Positions 25,298 through 34,196 are shown, counted from the stretch's first letter. The stretch is 64,000 nt of DNA from Margaritifera margaritifera (GCA_029931535.1 JAQPZY010001665.1:4089501-4153500), one strand, 5' to 3'. Made by a program: numbers and translations. The notes: generated from the letters alone by a model not told the origin.

Positions 25298-25660
25298 TCA
25301 TCTCCGACAGGTGCCTGGGTGGTTGTTGTTGTGAAAGACTCGCAATTGCCTCTCTGACGTCTTCTTGTGTATCCTCAAAGGCGCCTCTGGTTGCATCTTC
25401 TTGGATTCTCTTAATCTGTGATGCCAAGCGTACAATGATCGCCGCGGTTTCTCTCGTGGCTTTCTTGACATCCTTGGCGCGTTGGCTATTATTACAAACG
25501 GGCCAATTTTGACTGTTGCTATCATCGCTGCGGTGTCGCGCTCGACTTTATTCACTTCTTCCGCGGTTTTATTTGCTGCTTGATCAGCAGCGAGAACGTA
25601 AGTTCAAAATCTGCGAAAGTATCTTCCCGTGCGGCCTGCAGTGACTGCACTGGATAGCTC
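25298..25660 (-). pseudogene. Coiled-coil protein of virus-like element, frameshifted
   Basis: Leftward, DTFADFELTFSL, then ADQAANKTAEEVNKVERDTA and, after a frame change, AKDVKKATRETAAIIVRLAS and QIKRIQEDATRGAFEDTQED can be read. The composition (Ala, Glu, Lys, Arg, Asp with heptad-like spacing) predicts a long coiled coil or helical bundle. It lies directly downstream of the ATPase remnant on the same strand. A structural or scaffold role is possible but is inference from shape and neighbours. Confidence 0.45.
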
Positions 25661-25671
25661 TGCTGTCACAC

Positions 25672-26380
25672 TCACAAAAACTTGTCCAAATCCGCGCAAC
25701 ATTTATTTCCAGTTAAGTCGATCGTGAGGAAGTTAAAACGGTCACGGGTGACTTCCACGAACATATTCCAAAACTCATTCCACGAGTAAATGACAGTATA
25801 CCAGGTCAAATGAATGTTTTCTAGCCTGTTTGAGTCAACACCACGAAATATTATCAGCATATTATAATTATAATATATAACCTTTGGAACGTGCGCGCAT
25901 CGTTGGATCACGAAGATCACGTCTGCGTTCTTGATTGTCAAGCATCACATTGCCGTACACGACAAGATTATTCAAGGACAAGTCCAGATTATCAAACGTT
26001 GGAGCTTCATCGATCGTTGAAAAGAATCGACTGGGGCGATGAAGTCGGCTCCAAGACCTCAGCGAGATCTCAGAGGATATAGTAACTTGGCTGATCGTCC
26101 GCGGATGGTGCAATCACGCACAGCTGATCCCGTTTCAACCATCGCATAATGAGATTGAGCAAAAGTTCAGTTTTCCCGAATCTGGCTGGCGCAATGATCA
26201 AGGCGCAAACCGTGTTCGGAAATACATCGCTGTGCTTGGGCTTCGAGGATTCGTGGACGCGTAGAAGCCAATGATGGTGAAGTCATCCACACTTTTTCTC
26301 GTTTCTCCGTCGATGATATCGAGCGTGATTTCGTCGAGGCCATGTTGAATACGAATCGTGATTTTTAAAATAGCCGACAT
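25672..26380 (-). pseudogene. FtsK/HerA-type genome-packaging ATPase, inactivated
   Basis: I start it at the ATG at 26380 (MSAILKITIRIQHGLDEITL), 62 bp from the divergent PLA2-type gene. After a frameshift near 26205 the sequence reads ALIIAPARFGKTELLLNLIM, a Walker A site (A-P-x-R-F-G-K-T) at about 26195-26160. After further breaks, NNLVVYGNVMLDNQERRRD (about 25985-25900) sits where the Walker B strand is expected. The remaining C-terminal part, NADVIFVIQRCAHVPKVIYY and NYNMLIIFRGVDSNRL (25941-25672), matches the A32-like layout: sensor strand ending in Q, then V-P-K and a hydrophobic strand with R-G. The acidic Walker B pair is not present (G-N instead). Such ATPases pump DNA into capsids in Polinton-like and nucleocytoplasmic viruses. 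Confidence 0.75.
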
Positions 26381-26442
26381 GACTTCATATTGTGTGCAAT
26401 GCCGCATAAAACTCGAAAAATCAAACTCGGATTTTAACGCAT
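26381..26442. promoter_or_regulatory. Short divergent intergenic gap, candidate bidirectional promoter
   Basis: The ATPase remnant starts at 26380 leftward and a MAEQKSREL frame starts at 26443 rightward, so 62 bp separate the two ATGs. The gap contains GGATTTTAACGCATA just before the rightward ATG. A similar word, GGGTTCTAACGCGTA, precedes the second start at 26719, so it may be a conserved upstream signal. Function is inference. Confidence 0.35.
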
Positions 26443-26835
26443 AATGGCGGAACAGAAATCGCGGGAACTTGTTCTTGATGTAGAGAGAAAAGTATACGTG
26501 TGTCGAACCTTTCAGCAGACCTTGCAGGTTCATCAGCGTCGCCACCGATGGGTTCGGGAAAAAAGGTCTGGGAAAAAAAGAAAAAAAAACAAACTTTACG
26601 GTGACATCGTTGGTGGCGATATTGCCACCACGTTAATGAAACTTCCCTGAACACCCTGGAGTAAATATTCAGGCGATAAGAATTTTAACGAGAAATCCAG
26701 CTTGGGTTCTAACGCGTAATGGCAGAGCTGCAATCGCGTGAACTTGTTCTCGATGAGGGGCAAAGAAGTGATATCACCGCTGCGTTAACGAAACTTCCTG
26801 GAACACCGTGGAGTAAATATCCCAGAAAAAAACAA
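26405..26835 (+). repeat. Partial duplication of the 5' end of the PLA2-type gene
   Basis: Two successive segments share the same landmarks in order. TTTTAACGCATAATGGCGGAAC (near 26430) matches TTCTAACGCGTAATGGCAGAGC (near 26707); both contain CGCG..GAACTTGTTCT, and both reach GTTAAYGAAACTTCC then GGAGTAAATAT. The first unit has about 90 extra bp with an A-rich run between these landmarks. Only the second unit continues into the PLA2 domain. Confidence 0.85.
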
Positions 26836-27052
26836 ACACATTTTCGGGTATAATTAATGTGGGCATGGAACACGGCTAGATATAAGATTCGATTCCAATA
26901 ACTAACCAAAGCTCGGTGAAGAACCCGCAAACAGTGTCGATGCAGTTTGTTACCGGCATGATCTCACCTATAAAACATCTAACGATGTACTCGTACGTCA
27001 GAAATCCGACATGGACCTGATTCATGACTTGAATGCATTCAATCCTACACTC
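26719..27052 (+). pseudogene. Phospholipase A2-like (parvovirus VP1u-type) protein, broken
   Basis: After the start MAELQSRELVLDEGQRS the frame gives TKLPGTPWSKYP, then, after a frame change, GYN-stop-CGHGTRLDIRF. This is the place of the calcium-binding Y-x-G-x-G loop. EEPANSVDAVCYRHDLTYK follows at about 26915-26974 and carries the H-D-x-x-Y catalytic signature (HD codons at 26957-26962). The next residues, TSNDVLVRQKSDMDLIHDLN, form the expected amphipathic helix. This secreted-PLA2 fold is used by parvoviruses to breach endosomal membrane and is reported in some adintovirus-like elements. The frame stops near 27052, and a trailing VKEGMKANIALG in another frame may be its original end. Stops and frameshifts show it is dead. 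Confidence 0.7.
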
Positions 27053-27179
27053 TGAGAAAGAATCGCCCTCTGAATTGTAAAAGAAGGCATGAAAGCTAAT
27101 ATTGCACTTGGAGACTCTGCCTTTCGGTGGATCATAAGAAGCTTCACATTTCGATATAACAAACATGAACACTAAACTG

Positions 27180-27922
27180 GCTTCGGGAAGCTTAGTTTCC
27201 ATATACAAAAGTCCGCGCGGTTATTGGAAGGGCGAAGCAGCCGTTGGAAAGTTAGTGAGCACCCCCCGTGTCAGTGAAAAAGTTGCCCGTACATGGCTGG
27301 CAAAACAAGTGTTCTGGTGGATTTATTTAACCCCCGGGGATGGTTTTGACGTGAGAATCTCCAACGAAATTCACCAGGCGGATATCTTGTTTCTCCCACA
27401 CGACAAAGTGGGTCGCATCACCTACAAATACGCGTCGAAAGTCATCGATGTTGTCAGTAGATACAAAGACACCGAGCCAGTCACGTCGAAGACGGCACTG
27501 AGTGTCGCTGATGCGTTCACGCGCGTGTATGCGTGTGGGCTGCTAACATGGCCAAAACTCCTTCAGGTAGATCACGGCAAAGAATTTCTCGGAGCTATCT
27601 CGTCGTTGATGAAAAAAACATAATGTGCAGATGCTTTCGCATCGTTGGAATAATTGGATCAGATGGAATCATACTCGGATCCAACGCCGTAGTCCGATAT
27701 CTCTGCGCACTGGGAGAACTCGAAGTAGGTGTTCTGAGAGCTACTGATCCTGTCTGGAACCTAAGTACACAAACAATTTATCATGTGCGACGTCGTGATG
27801 ATTCCCCTGCGATATATTATCTTTTTGACGGACCCCAACGAGGGTTCGTTCGTGATGAATTACAAGTGGTGCCGTTGAATTCAGAATTGCCGCCGAGTAG
27901 AATTATGTCGAAATCTTGGTGA
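27180..27922 (+). pseudogene. Retroviral-type (rve, DDE) integrase, internally deleted
   Basis: The frame from about 27165 to 27623 starts with a helical N-terminal region (GYWKGEAAVGKLVSTPRVSE, then ARTWLAKQVFWWIYL), the usual DNA-binding part of Polinton-like integrases. The catalytic core follows: HQADILFLPHDKVG holds the first Asp (27381-27383), KYASKVIDVVSRYKDTEPVT the second strand, and LLQVDHGKEFLGA the second Asp (27570-27572). After a stop at 27621, another frame (27689-27890) gives RYLCALGELEVGVLRATDPV then IYYLFDGPQRGFVRDELQVV, an SH3/chromo-like C-terminal module. The helix with the catalytic Glu is not visible between them, so a deletion removed it. Integration of the element into the host genome is the inferred role. 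It runs convergently into the leftward CxxC gene. Confidence 0.8.
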
Positions 27923-28360
27923 AGACGAAGTTTCGGAATCTTCGGTATGGAGCCTATGGTTTCACGAAGGAGGTCGCGCAACAGCACCCCTATTCCGATT
28001 ACATTCGAGGTATGTCGAACGAACATTGCCGCGAATATGTCCTCCCGAGTTGTCGATGCTAAATTGCTAAACATCTCCTGGCGTGTAACACCATATATGT
28101 TCAATGTTGCAACCTGCGCAACGAGGGTTCTCGGATTTTGTCTGTAGACCTTCGGTGAGAAGCTACGCTTCCATGACAGACCCTATCTGCACGTGCGTAC
28201 GCGACTAATTTTTTCGCAATCGTGGTATGAAAAGTGTTGTTGCGAAAACTTTGGTTTCGTTGAAGGGACATTTGGAGTCTGCCAGAACATCCGGGACAAC
28301 TCTGCCATATATGTTCTACTCGGGAAATGGAAAGATATGATACATTCGACCATTGCATAA
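27905..28360 (-). pseudogene. CxxC zinc-type protein, unknown function, frameshifted
   Basis: Leftward from about 28358 the frame gives HIWQSCPGCSGRLQMSLQRN, with a CPGC knuckle, then QSFRNN. After a frameshift it continues as RTCRQGLSWKRSFSPKVYRQ and then LNIYGVTRQEMFSNLASTTR with a helical tail ending near IPKLRLHQDFD (about 27905). It lies immediately downstream of the helicase on the same strand, so it may be co-transcribed or be the C-terminal part of the same polyprotein. Its end overlaps the end of the opposing integrase. The family is not recognised; nucleic-acid binding is a guess from the CxxC. Confidence 0.4.
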
Positions 28361-28379
28361 GATCAGACTCGTCGAGGAT

Positions 28380-29270
28380 GTATGATTGTTAATCCTTGAC
28401 TGCTATGTATTTTAATCACGTATCCGTGCCGCCAATCTGACGGATCGTCGATGGAAGCATTGTCAGCTGCCACAACATCATTAAGAACAAGAACTTATTT
28501 ACCTCCAGCAGGTACAACGACGGAAATATTTTGAAGGCGGCTATCTCGTGGGTGGTACAACAACGGCACTGGTACACCTGGAAACTTAGGTTGATGAATC
28601 GAGAATAGAAGTTGTTGTATTTAATCCCGAATGGCTTTTTGCGAAATCACAATCAAATCTTGGGGGGTCCATATAGCGACGAAATGTTCTGCGGCGGTTT
28701 CCGGAATCGATTTCCGGATTTTTGCACATGCAATGGAATCCGGCTGTAAACGCATTCGAGCTTTTTGTTGCCGCAACAATTCGTCTTTGGCACGATAGTC
28801 ATCGTGAACTTCTTTGTAGTAGTCAGCGCGTGCTCGCAGCCATTCGTGGGGAGATTCTCTTGTGATCGGCGCAGGCTGAGCCTGATCTCCACATGCGATT
28901 ATGTGAACTTCGCGCGACGACAGCCAATCCATGAAAATCTCAAGTGTGTACAGCAGAACTGTACAAATGTTATCCAAGATGATAACCCGGGGGATGTATT
29001 TCTCTCCCATTCGTTGTGGCGTACATGCGGTTTCATAGCTCCATCAGAAGAAGCTGTAATACGTCTGCGCACGAACTTCTCTTCCGCGCATTTCTGCAGC
29101 CACACGACGAGTCTATGTCAATACTAGGAGATCACAGCTGGAACTTCCGGTTGTCCGGAACAGATTAATCGCCTGGGTTGTTTTGCCGGATCTTCCGCCA
29201 CAGTTGAGATACAAATAAGTCCATTTCGCAAGAGAGAATCCCGTACAGGTGGTGCAGTTGAATCTGGGAC
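28380..29270 (-). pseudogene. SF1 DNA helicase of the virus-like element, with stops
   Basis: The Walker A site NCGGRSGKTTQAI lies at 29205-29167, after a frameshift from the upstream frame. Motif Ia/Ib sequence follows with a stop, then the open frame 29010-28621 carries motif II as PRVIILDNICTV (about 28990) and motif III as HIIACGDQAQPAPI (about 28905-28863), with G-D-x-x-Q diagnostic of superfamily 1. Past a stop at 28621 the same frame continues through PVPLLYHPRDSRLQN, a second stop at 28495, and GYVIKIHSSQGLTI (about 28420-28383), the motif V-like H-S-S-Q-G of UvrD/RecD/Pif1-type helicases. The second acidic residue of motif II is Asn here. All motifs are in order on one strand downstream of the polymerase, so a replication helicase is a safe reading. 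Confidence 0.82.
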
Positions 29271-29469
29271 TATTTTATTGTCCACTCTACAAACGTAATA
29301 ATCTTTTCGAGGCATATATGTGACACTCTCAAAGGGACGTCGAAGCAATTCTAAATTGATTTTCCAATGTCCACAAATAGCTTCTGTTGTCGTTATAAAG
29401 AAACACTCGTTGTGATGTTCATTATCTTTGCAATCGATATAATATTTAACTGTTTTCGCAAGCACGGAA

Positions 29470-30968
29470 GTGTTTTCTAGTTTGGCACATGTGCTTGGGA
29501 AATATAAAACGAATCAGTGGCAACCCTGATGGCCAAGGGCCGTCCGACGGTAGTTCCGGAAGATCGCTGAATCATTGAACCAAATAGATGTTGACATATC
29601 GGAGCATAAAAGACCTCAAATGACTGTATTGAGGCTGCTCGCTTTCGTAATATATGATAATGTTGTCGTTGTTGTGATGATTAACCAGTTTCCATCGGTG
29701 ACAACCCGACGTTGGTAAGTAGGATGGATAAGATATTTTCGGCCCACTAACGTATCGGCGCGTATACAGTCTTGGACAGGAAAATCGAATTCGGCTGGGT
29801 CTGTAACGTATCGTCAACGTAATCGCGCACAGACAGCCGTTGGCGGGTCCGGCGGTAACCTTCCCAACGCTTTTTGTTCCGATGTCTTTGTTTCTTTCAT
29901 CTCCGATGGAAAACTGGAAATTCCGGACAGCCAAACGGTTTTATGTGACACGTAACCGATAATAGCTTTAGCGACTCGAAGATGCGTCAAAACATCAGTG
30001 TCTAACATAAATTGGAGCAACTGTATTGGTGCCCATCCTCCGTCGTTTCTAGCTTCACCGCAATAACCGGATGACAGTTCTTTGAGAACTCAAATTGTTC
30101 AATCTATGCAAACCCGGTTAAATCAATATTTGGAAGCAGTCCATTTATCGACACTCGCGTGAACGAATGTCGTGGAAGGCCAAACCGTTTGAAGTAGGGC
30201 TTGCATTCTCTCAGCCCAAGAAAACTCCTGGGGTAACGTCCGACCGTATCTACGCTGACGACATCCTCGACGTTATATCAGTCGGGATGATGCCCATATT
30301 CGACACACGATCGTTGAATGTCTCCCAACATCGATTTTGGAGTTCGGTTTCCAATCATATTTGTATCGAGTGACGAGTGCCGCGACAGAAATTTCACTGA
30401 AAATTTGGTTGGCAAGTTGTTCAGGGGTCATCGAGAGTTCCTCGAGAATATCTTTGTACTTGATTGAGGCCGCGAGAAGCCTTTCATGTTGTCGACGCGT
30501 GCAAACACATCTGCCGGTCGGAAATATAAACTGTATGCCACAGTAACGCCAATATTCTCTGCTCTCCGGGATAATCCAAGCCAAAACCGAATGTCCCGTG
30601 GTCGCGGCAATGATAGCGTCTTTCAATCGACATTCGTAAAACTCAATTTGTGCGAATCGACGGAAACGATAAGGTCTTTGGTCATGTATGTCCGTTATGC
30701 GCGATGAGCTCAATAGTACGACGTCGATGAATTTTACGTTTACCCAGTTGTATATGTATTCGCCTGTGATATCTCGTAAAATGGTTCCTCGTTTGATAGC
30801 CTTCTCGAGTTTGAGAACATCATCGATAGTTGCTCCACGATCGTGGACAAGCGCTACCCATTGTCCAAATTTCAATTCTCTCGCGGGTGTTAAACCATAA
30901 CCGCGAGCAGCTGCGTTGAAATGTTCTGTGATACGTTCAGCGACACAGATGTGATCACCATCACGCAT
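29470..30968 (-). pseudogene. Family-B-like DNA polymerase, frameshifted
   Basis: A 231-residue frame (30968-30273) forms the N-terminal part: YGLTPARELKFGQWVALVHD, then ILRDITGEYIYNW. In another frame SVDTVGRYPRSFLG (about 30260-30219) fits PolB motif A, an Asp followed by Y-P. The palm region then shifts frame repeatedly. IIIYYESEQPQYSHLRSFML with RYVNIYL (about 29640-29575) resembles the helix before motif C, and RVATDSFYIS (29527-29499) fits motif C (hydrophobic-x-T-D-S). The first Asp of the usual D-T-D is Ala here. No canonical K-x-x-x-N-S-x-Y-G was found, and no exonuclease motifs were identified. It is followed closely by the helicase, suggesting a joint replication module or a fused protein. 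Protein-primed or helicase-linked PolB is plausible; exact subfamily unknown. Confidence 0.6.
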
Positions 30969-30973
30969 TGACG

Positions 30974-31552
30974 CTAGTTTATCATGATCTGGCTTTGAAT
31001 CTTGTAAAGCCCGTCCAGATATGCATTCTCGACGTTACTCCAGTATAGATTCCAATTTGTCAACAACTCTCCATTCGCCTGCGCTCTCTTGTCGGATAAA
31101 TTTGATTCTGATAAAGTATGATTCATCATCCACTCGGAGTATAATTTTCCGAGAAGATAGCACGACTGTCTGTCATCCGACAATCGAAATCGATTACATG
31201 GTGGGTCGCTTCTCTGCGAATAAAGTATAACGTACTGAAAACATGAGCAGCACCATCGACGAAAAAACACTTCACGGGCATCTTTAAATCTTTCATACAG
31301 ATCACGATTGCCTCGAGTAATCTGCGTCGCATGAGGTGCTACTTTGTCAAGATTAAACGGAAGCTCGGATTGGGATTCGATAGTTCGCAACCGCGCGAGC
31401 TCTTTCTCGTACACGTTGCGCGAAATCTTTCGAGTTAATTCATCAAGCAATTCCCGACTCCTGGGATATTCAGGCATCACGCCGACGAGAGAAAAATATT
31501 TTTCACGTAGTGTACGTGCCTGTGCCGCGTGTGTATTGATTCTTCTCTTCAA
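30974..31552 (-). CDS. Unknown protein of virus-like element, 192 residues
   Basis: This is the longest intact-looking frame of the element next to the polymerase; the stop of this frame is 6 bp before the next ATG. It begins MKRRINTHAAQARTLREKYF, is basic and helical at the N terminus (ELLDELTRKISRNVYEKELA), has a Cys pair in RRWCCSCFQYV, then an aromatic helix LYSEWMMNHTL and LLTNWNLYWSNVENAY. No known domain is recognised. It may be the N-terminal region of the polymerase split by a stop, or a separate early gene. Frame-by-frame spacing (no gap) favours an original fusion. Confidence 0.5.
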   Translation of the reverse strand: MKRRINTHAAQARTLREKYFSLVGVMPEYPRSRELLDELTRKISRNVYEKELARLRTIESQSELPFNLDKVAPHATQITRGNRDLYERFKDAREVFFRRWCCSCFQYVILYSQRSDPPCNRFRLSDDRQSCYLLGKLYSEWMMNHTLSESNLSDKRAQANGELLTNWNLYWSNVENAYLDGLYKIQSQIMIN

Positions 31553-31627
31553 TAACTCCTTATAAGCAGACTATATAGCTTAAGATTATACAAATATCCT
31601 ATGTTAAAAAGAAAAATATGATTAAAA

Positions 31628-31873
31628 TCAATTATGCATCCTGGGCACTCTGTGTTCGTAAGTGAGCATCGTTCCATATATGTCAGCGTACAGTATATTT
31701 GCACCGCAGTTTCGACATAGAGCATGTTTTGCATTTACACCGATTCCACATTGTTTATATGGAACTGGACCACCACCGCGGCGAACAAATGCAGCATGTA
31801 CCGAACAGTATTCATATAAGCAAGACTTTCCCCAAGTTTCAGTCTTGCCCATAAATAACCATCCACACTCCAC
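31628..31873 (-). CDS. Small Cys-rich protein with zinc-ribbon-like end, 81 residues
   Basis: The frame starts MECGWLFMGKTETWGKSC and has seven or more Cys, including CGIGVNAKHALCRNCGA, which gives C-x10-C-x2-C spacing like half of a zinc ribbon, and an earlier C-x4-C pair plus His. It is the right-most gene of the element, about 75 bp upstream of the 192-residue gene on the same strand, and ends right before the (AT)n block when read upstream. A nucleic-acid-binding or early regulatory role is a guess from size and Cys content. Confidence 0.5.
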   Translation of the reverse strand: MECGWLFMGKTETWGKSCLYEYCSVHAAFVRRGGGPVPYKQCGIGVNAKHALCRNCGANILYADIYGTMLTYEHRVPRMHN

Positions 31874-31902
31874 ACTTTTTACCTCCGATTGCTCTCTTTG
31901 CC

Positions 31903-31904
<2 letters not shown>

Positions 31905-31978
<74 letters not shown>
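31905..31978. repeat. (AT)n microsatellite at the right edge of the virus-like element
   Basis: About 72 bp of pure AT dinucleotides. Coding texture disappears across it. Confidence 0.98.
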
Positions 31979-31981
<3 letters not shown>

Positions 31982-32405
31982 ACTTTCTAATTAATATTCT
32001 TGAAGAACCTCCATAAATAGAACAAATCATGCTTTGCTTTAACTTTGGATAGAAGAGGATCATTGCATCTGGAAATAAACCATTGCATATATAAGATAAC
32101 TAAGGCCATCCATAGATTATTTCTACAACGACGACAAAAATGCGGATCTGTTCTACTGGAGGGTTCGACAATACAAGAACAATAGAACAAAAATAAATAA
32201 TTTATTATAAATATACAGACTTTTTTAGAATATTTGTTATAAATATACGGGCGAGAGTGATGCAGTGGGTGATAGTAATGTACGGGCGAGAGTACGGGTG
32301 GGAGAATAAAAAATGTTGATATAAATAAAATTGAATAAAAAGATACCGAAGAAAGCAAGTTTAAAGTAACAATAGTTAGCGTCACATCTGGAGTTTCTCA
32401 GTTTG

Positions 32406-32408
<3 letters not shown>
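31979..32408. other. Spacer between two (AT)n blocks, nothing recognised
   Basis: Contains a short direct duplication around TATAAATATAC(A/G)G (32207 and 32237) and two GGGCGAGAGT words. No gene. Confidence 0.5.

Positions 32409-32497
<89 letters not shown>
32409..32497. repeat. (AT)n microsatellite with one interruption
   Basis: Two runs of AT dinucleotides joined by CTAT near 32440. Confidence 0.98.
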
Positions 32498-32499
<2 letters not shown>

Positions 32500-34110
32500 A
32501 TTTTTTATTTATTTTATTTTTTGGGGTGGGTGGGTCGTTTGCTGCGATGACATGTTTCCGTTGTTCTAATGCTCCCTCCCTTCTTATTGATGCATGATAT
32601 TTTGTTTACTTACCCCGATGGTTACTGCTTTATCTGTTTTAACCCTCCCCCATTTTTTCCCCAGGTGGAAAAATATTTTCTGGCTACTCGCTATTCCTGA
32701 AATTAAAAGCCCATCAAATTCGAGCCGCCTCTGCATCCTCGTGGCTTATTTAAATCCAGGACATAGTGAAGGCAGCATTTTGACGCTGCAAACGCACCAT
32801 TATTCGGGCGATTTAATTCGCAAATTAGTCACGAGCAGAAATTCTTGTATAATACTATCTATGTCTGTAAAGGGCATTATATATAATATACCACTTATGT
32901 GTGTACTTTATGGTATCTGCTGTAAATTGATTTACGTAGGCCGCCTTACAGCCAGCTCTCAATCGGTAAAATCCCAAAATAGGTTTTGTACTGGCTCATA
33001 GGTTTAACGTCAGCGGCCATAAAATTCCTGTAGATAAGCTACATAACAGCTGAAGTTTGCACCAGATAACAATCAATCGAAAGCGAGGCTCCCTATGGGT
33101 GAAACTTTGTATCCAAATTCAATTATAGGCAAGTAATCGATGGGGATCTAGAGGGTTTTTCGGGTTGGGGAAAACTATTGAGGATAAAATGGTCTCAAAT
33201 TCTCCATTTACAACTGCTGCACCTTCTCCGGTAAATATATATGTCTGCCTTGTATACTATAGATGCAGAAGCTACAAGGCATATATTATACAGCATATAT
33301 TAGGACAGTCAGTGAAGTGAAAGAGTATATTAGTATGTGCACATTCGGAAAGATAATAATTCTAACATGAGTCCTTTTATCTAGTACATTCATTTTTTTT
33401 TTTTTTTTTTGTAAAAAAATTTCTCCAAGCAAACACTGCTTATCGTCCTTTAAGGAAATGACAAGTATTTATTCTCTCGAAGTTCTTGTTAATGCTTTGT
33501 ACTATCCTTCTAGACATAGGGCAGAGGGTACTTTGTACTATCCTCCTAGGACTTAGGGCAGAGGGTAGATAACAAGAATGACGTTCGTTCGTTCGTTCGT
33601 TCGTTTGATTAACGACGTGTGCGGCCATTCGGCCATTTACGTCGATAAAACAAGAATGACGAACGTCTATGTACTATTTATATCTTCTTATCAACCAACC
33701 ATATTTTATATTTCAATCACATGACCCTACCTTGCTTTGCTGCCTCTAGGCTTCCGCCGTCATAATATTGGTGGGATTTTAGACACTTGCAAACTGTATC
33801 ATGGGTTTGATGTACATTCAGAGTCTGGATTCTCGCTGGAAAAGGATAAATTAACTCACATACAATCAAGACACATCATATAATTGTCTGTGTTCCATTG
33901 ATTACAGGATAACTATGTTCTCCAGGACTACAGGACAAAAGATGAATCAGCAAATTTTGTAAGTGGAAGGGTGAATAACGGTACTTTCACTCTGTGGTTG
34001 AGCGCGAGGATCGGTCCTGACAAAAATGAATTTTAGGCAAATCGGCAGTTTCGGTATCAAACCATCGATACTAGGTCAACATTTTGATATCTGCTAGGTA
34101 AGTTATATTC
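32498..34110. other. Spacer, no gene; small tandem repeats
   Basis: A 36-bp duplication (CTTTGTACTATCC..AGGGCAGAGGGTA) lies at about 33494-33567. A (CGTT)n run lies at about 33582-33605. The 135-codon frame at 32594-33001 has no recognisable domain. Confidence 0.55.
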
Positions 34111-34160
<50 letters not shown>

Positions 34161-34165
34161 TTTGT

Positions 34166-34196
<31 letters not shown>

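Larger units (their letters stand above)
22780..31873. mobile_element. Decayed mid-size dsDNA virus-like / Polinton-like integrated element
   Basis: This 9-kb block differs from its surroundings in having denser frames, more CpG and G+C, and remnants of several viral hallmark genes: a packaging-type ATPase, a retroviral-type integrase, a family-B-like polymerase, an SF1 helicase and a parvovirus-VP1-like phospholipase A2 domain. Co-occurrence of integrase, polymerase and packaging ATPase is the definition used for Polinton/adintovirus-like elements; an SF1 helicase in the set is less usual. All genes carry stops, frameshifts or mutated key residues, so it is not functional. The right edge is probably just left of the (AT)n at about 31908. 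The left edge is uncertain, between the satellite end (22625) and 24 kb. No terminal inverted repeats were found, so the exact limits and the group remain inference. Confidence 0.75.

Noticed and set aside
22780..31980. Terminal inverted repeats of the virus-like element
   Set aside because: I compared the sequence near both likely edges and found no convincing inverted match. The edges may be deleted or outside the limits given.
31662..32063. Frames reading IYIYIY repeats across the (AT)n block
   Set aside because: Pure microsatellite translation.
32594..33001. 135-codon frame with KLIYVGRL near the end, possible GIY-YIG (Penelope-like) endonuclease fragment
   Set aside because: Only a few residues match. 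The flanking residues and the reverse transcriptase expected upstream are not seen.
33580..33606. (CGTT)n run as a CRISPR-like or regulatory repeat
   Set aside because: A simple tetranucleotide microsatellite. There is no spacer structure and the host is eukaryotic.
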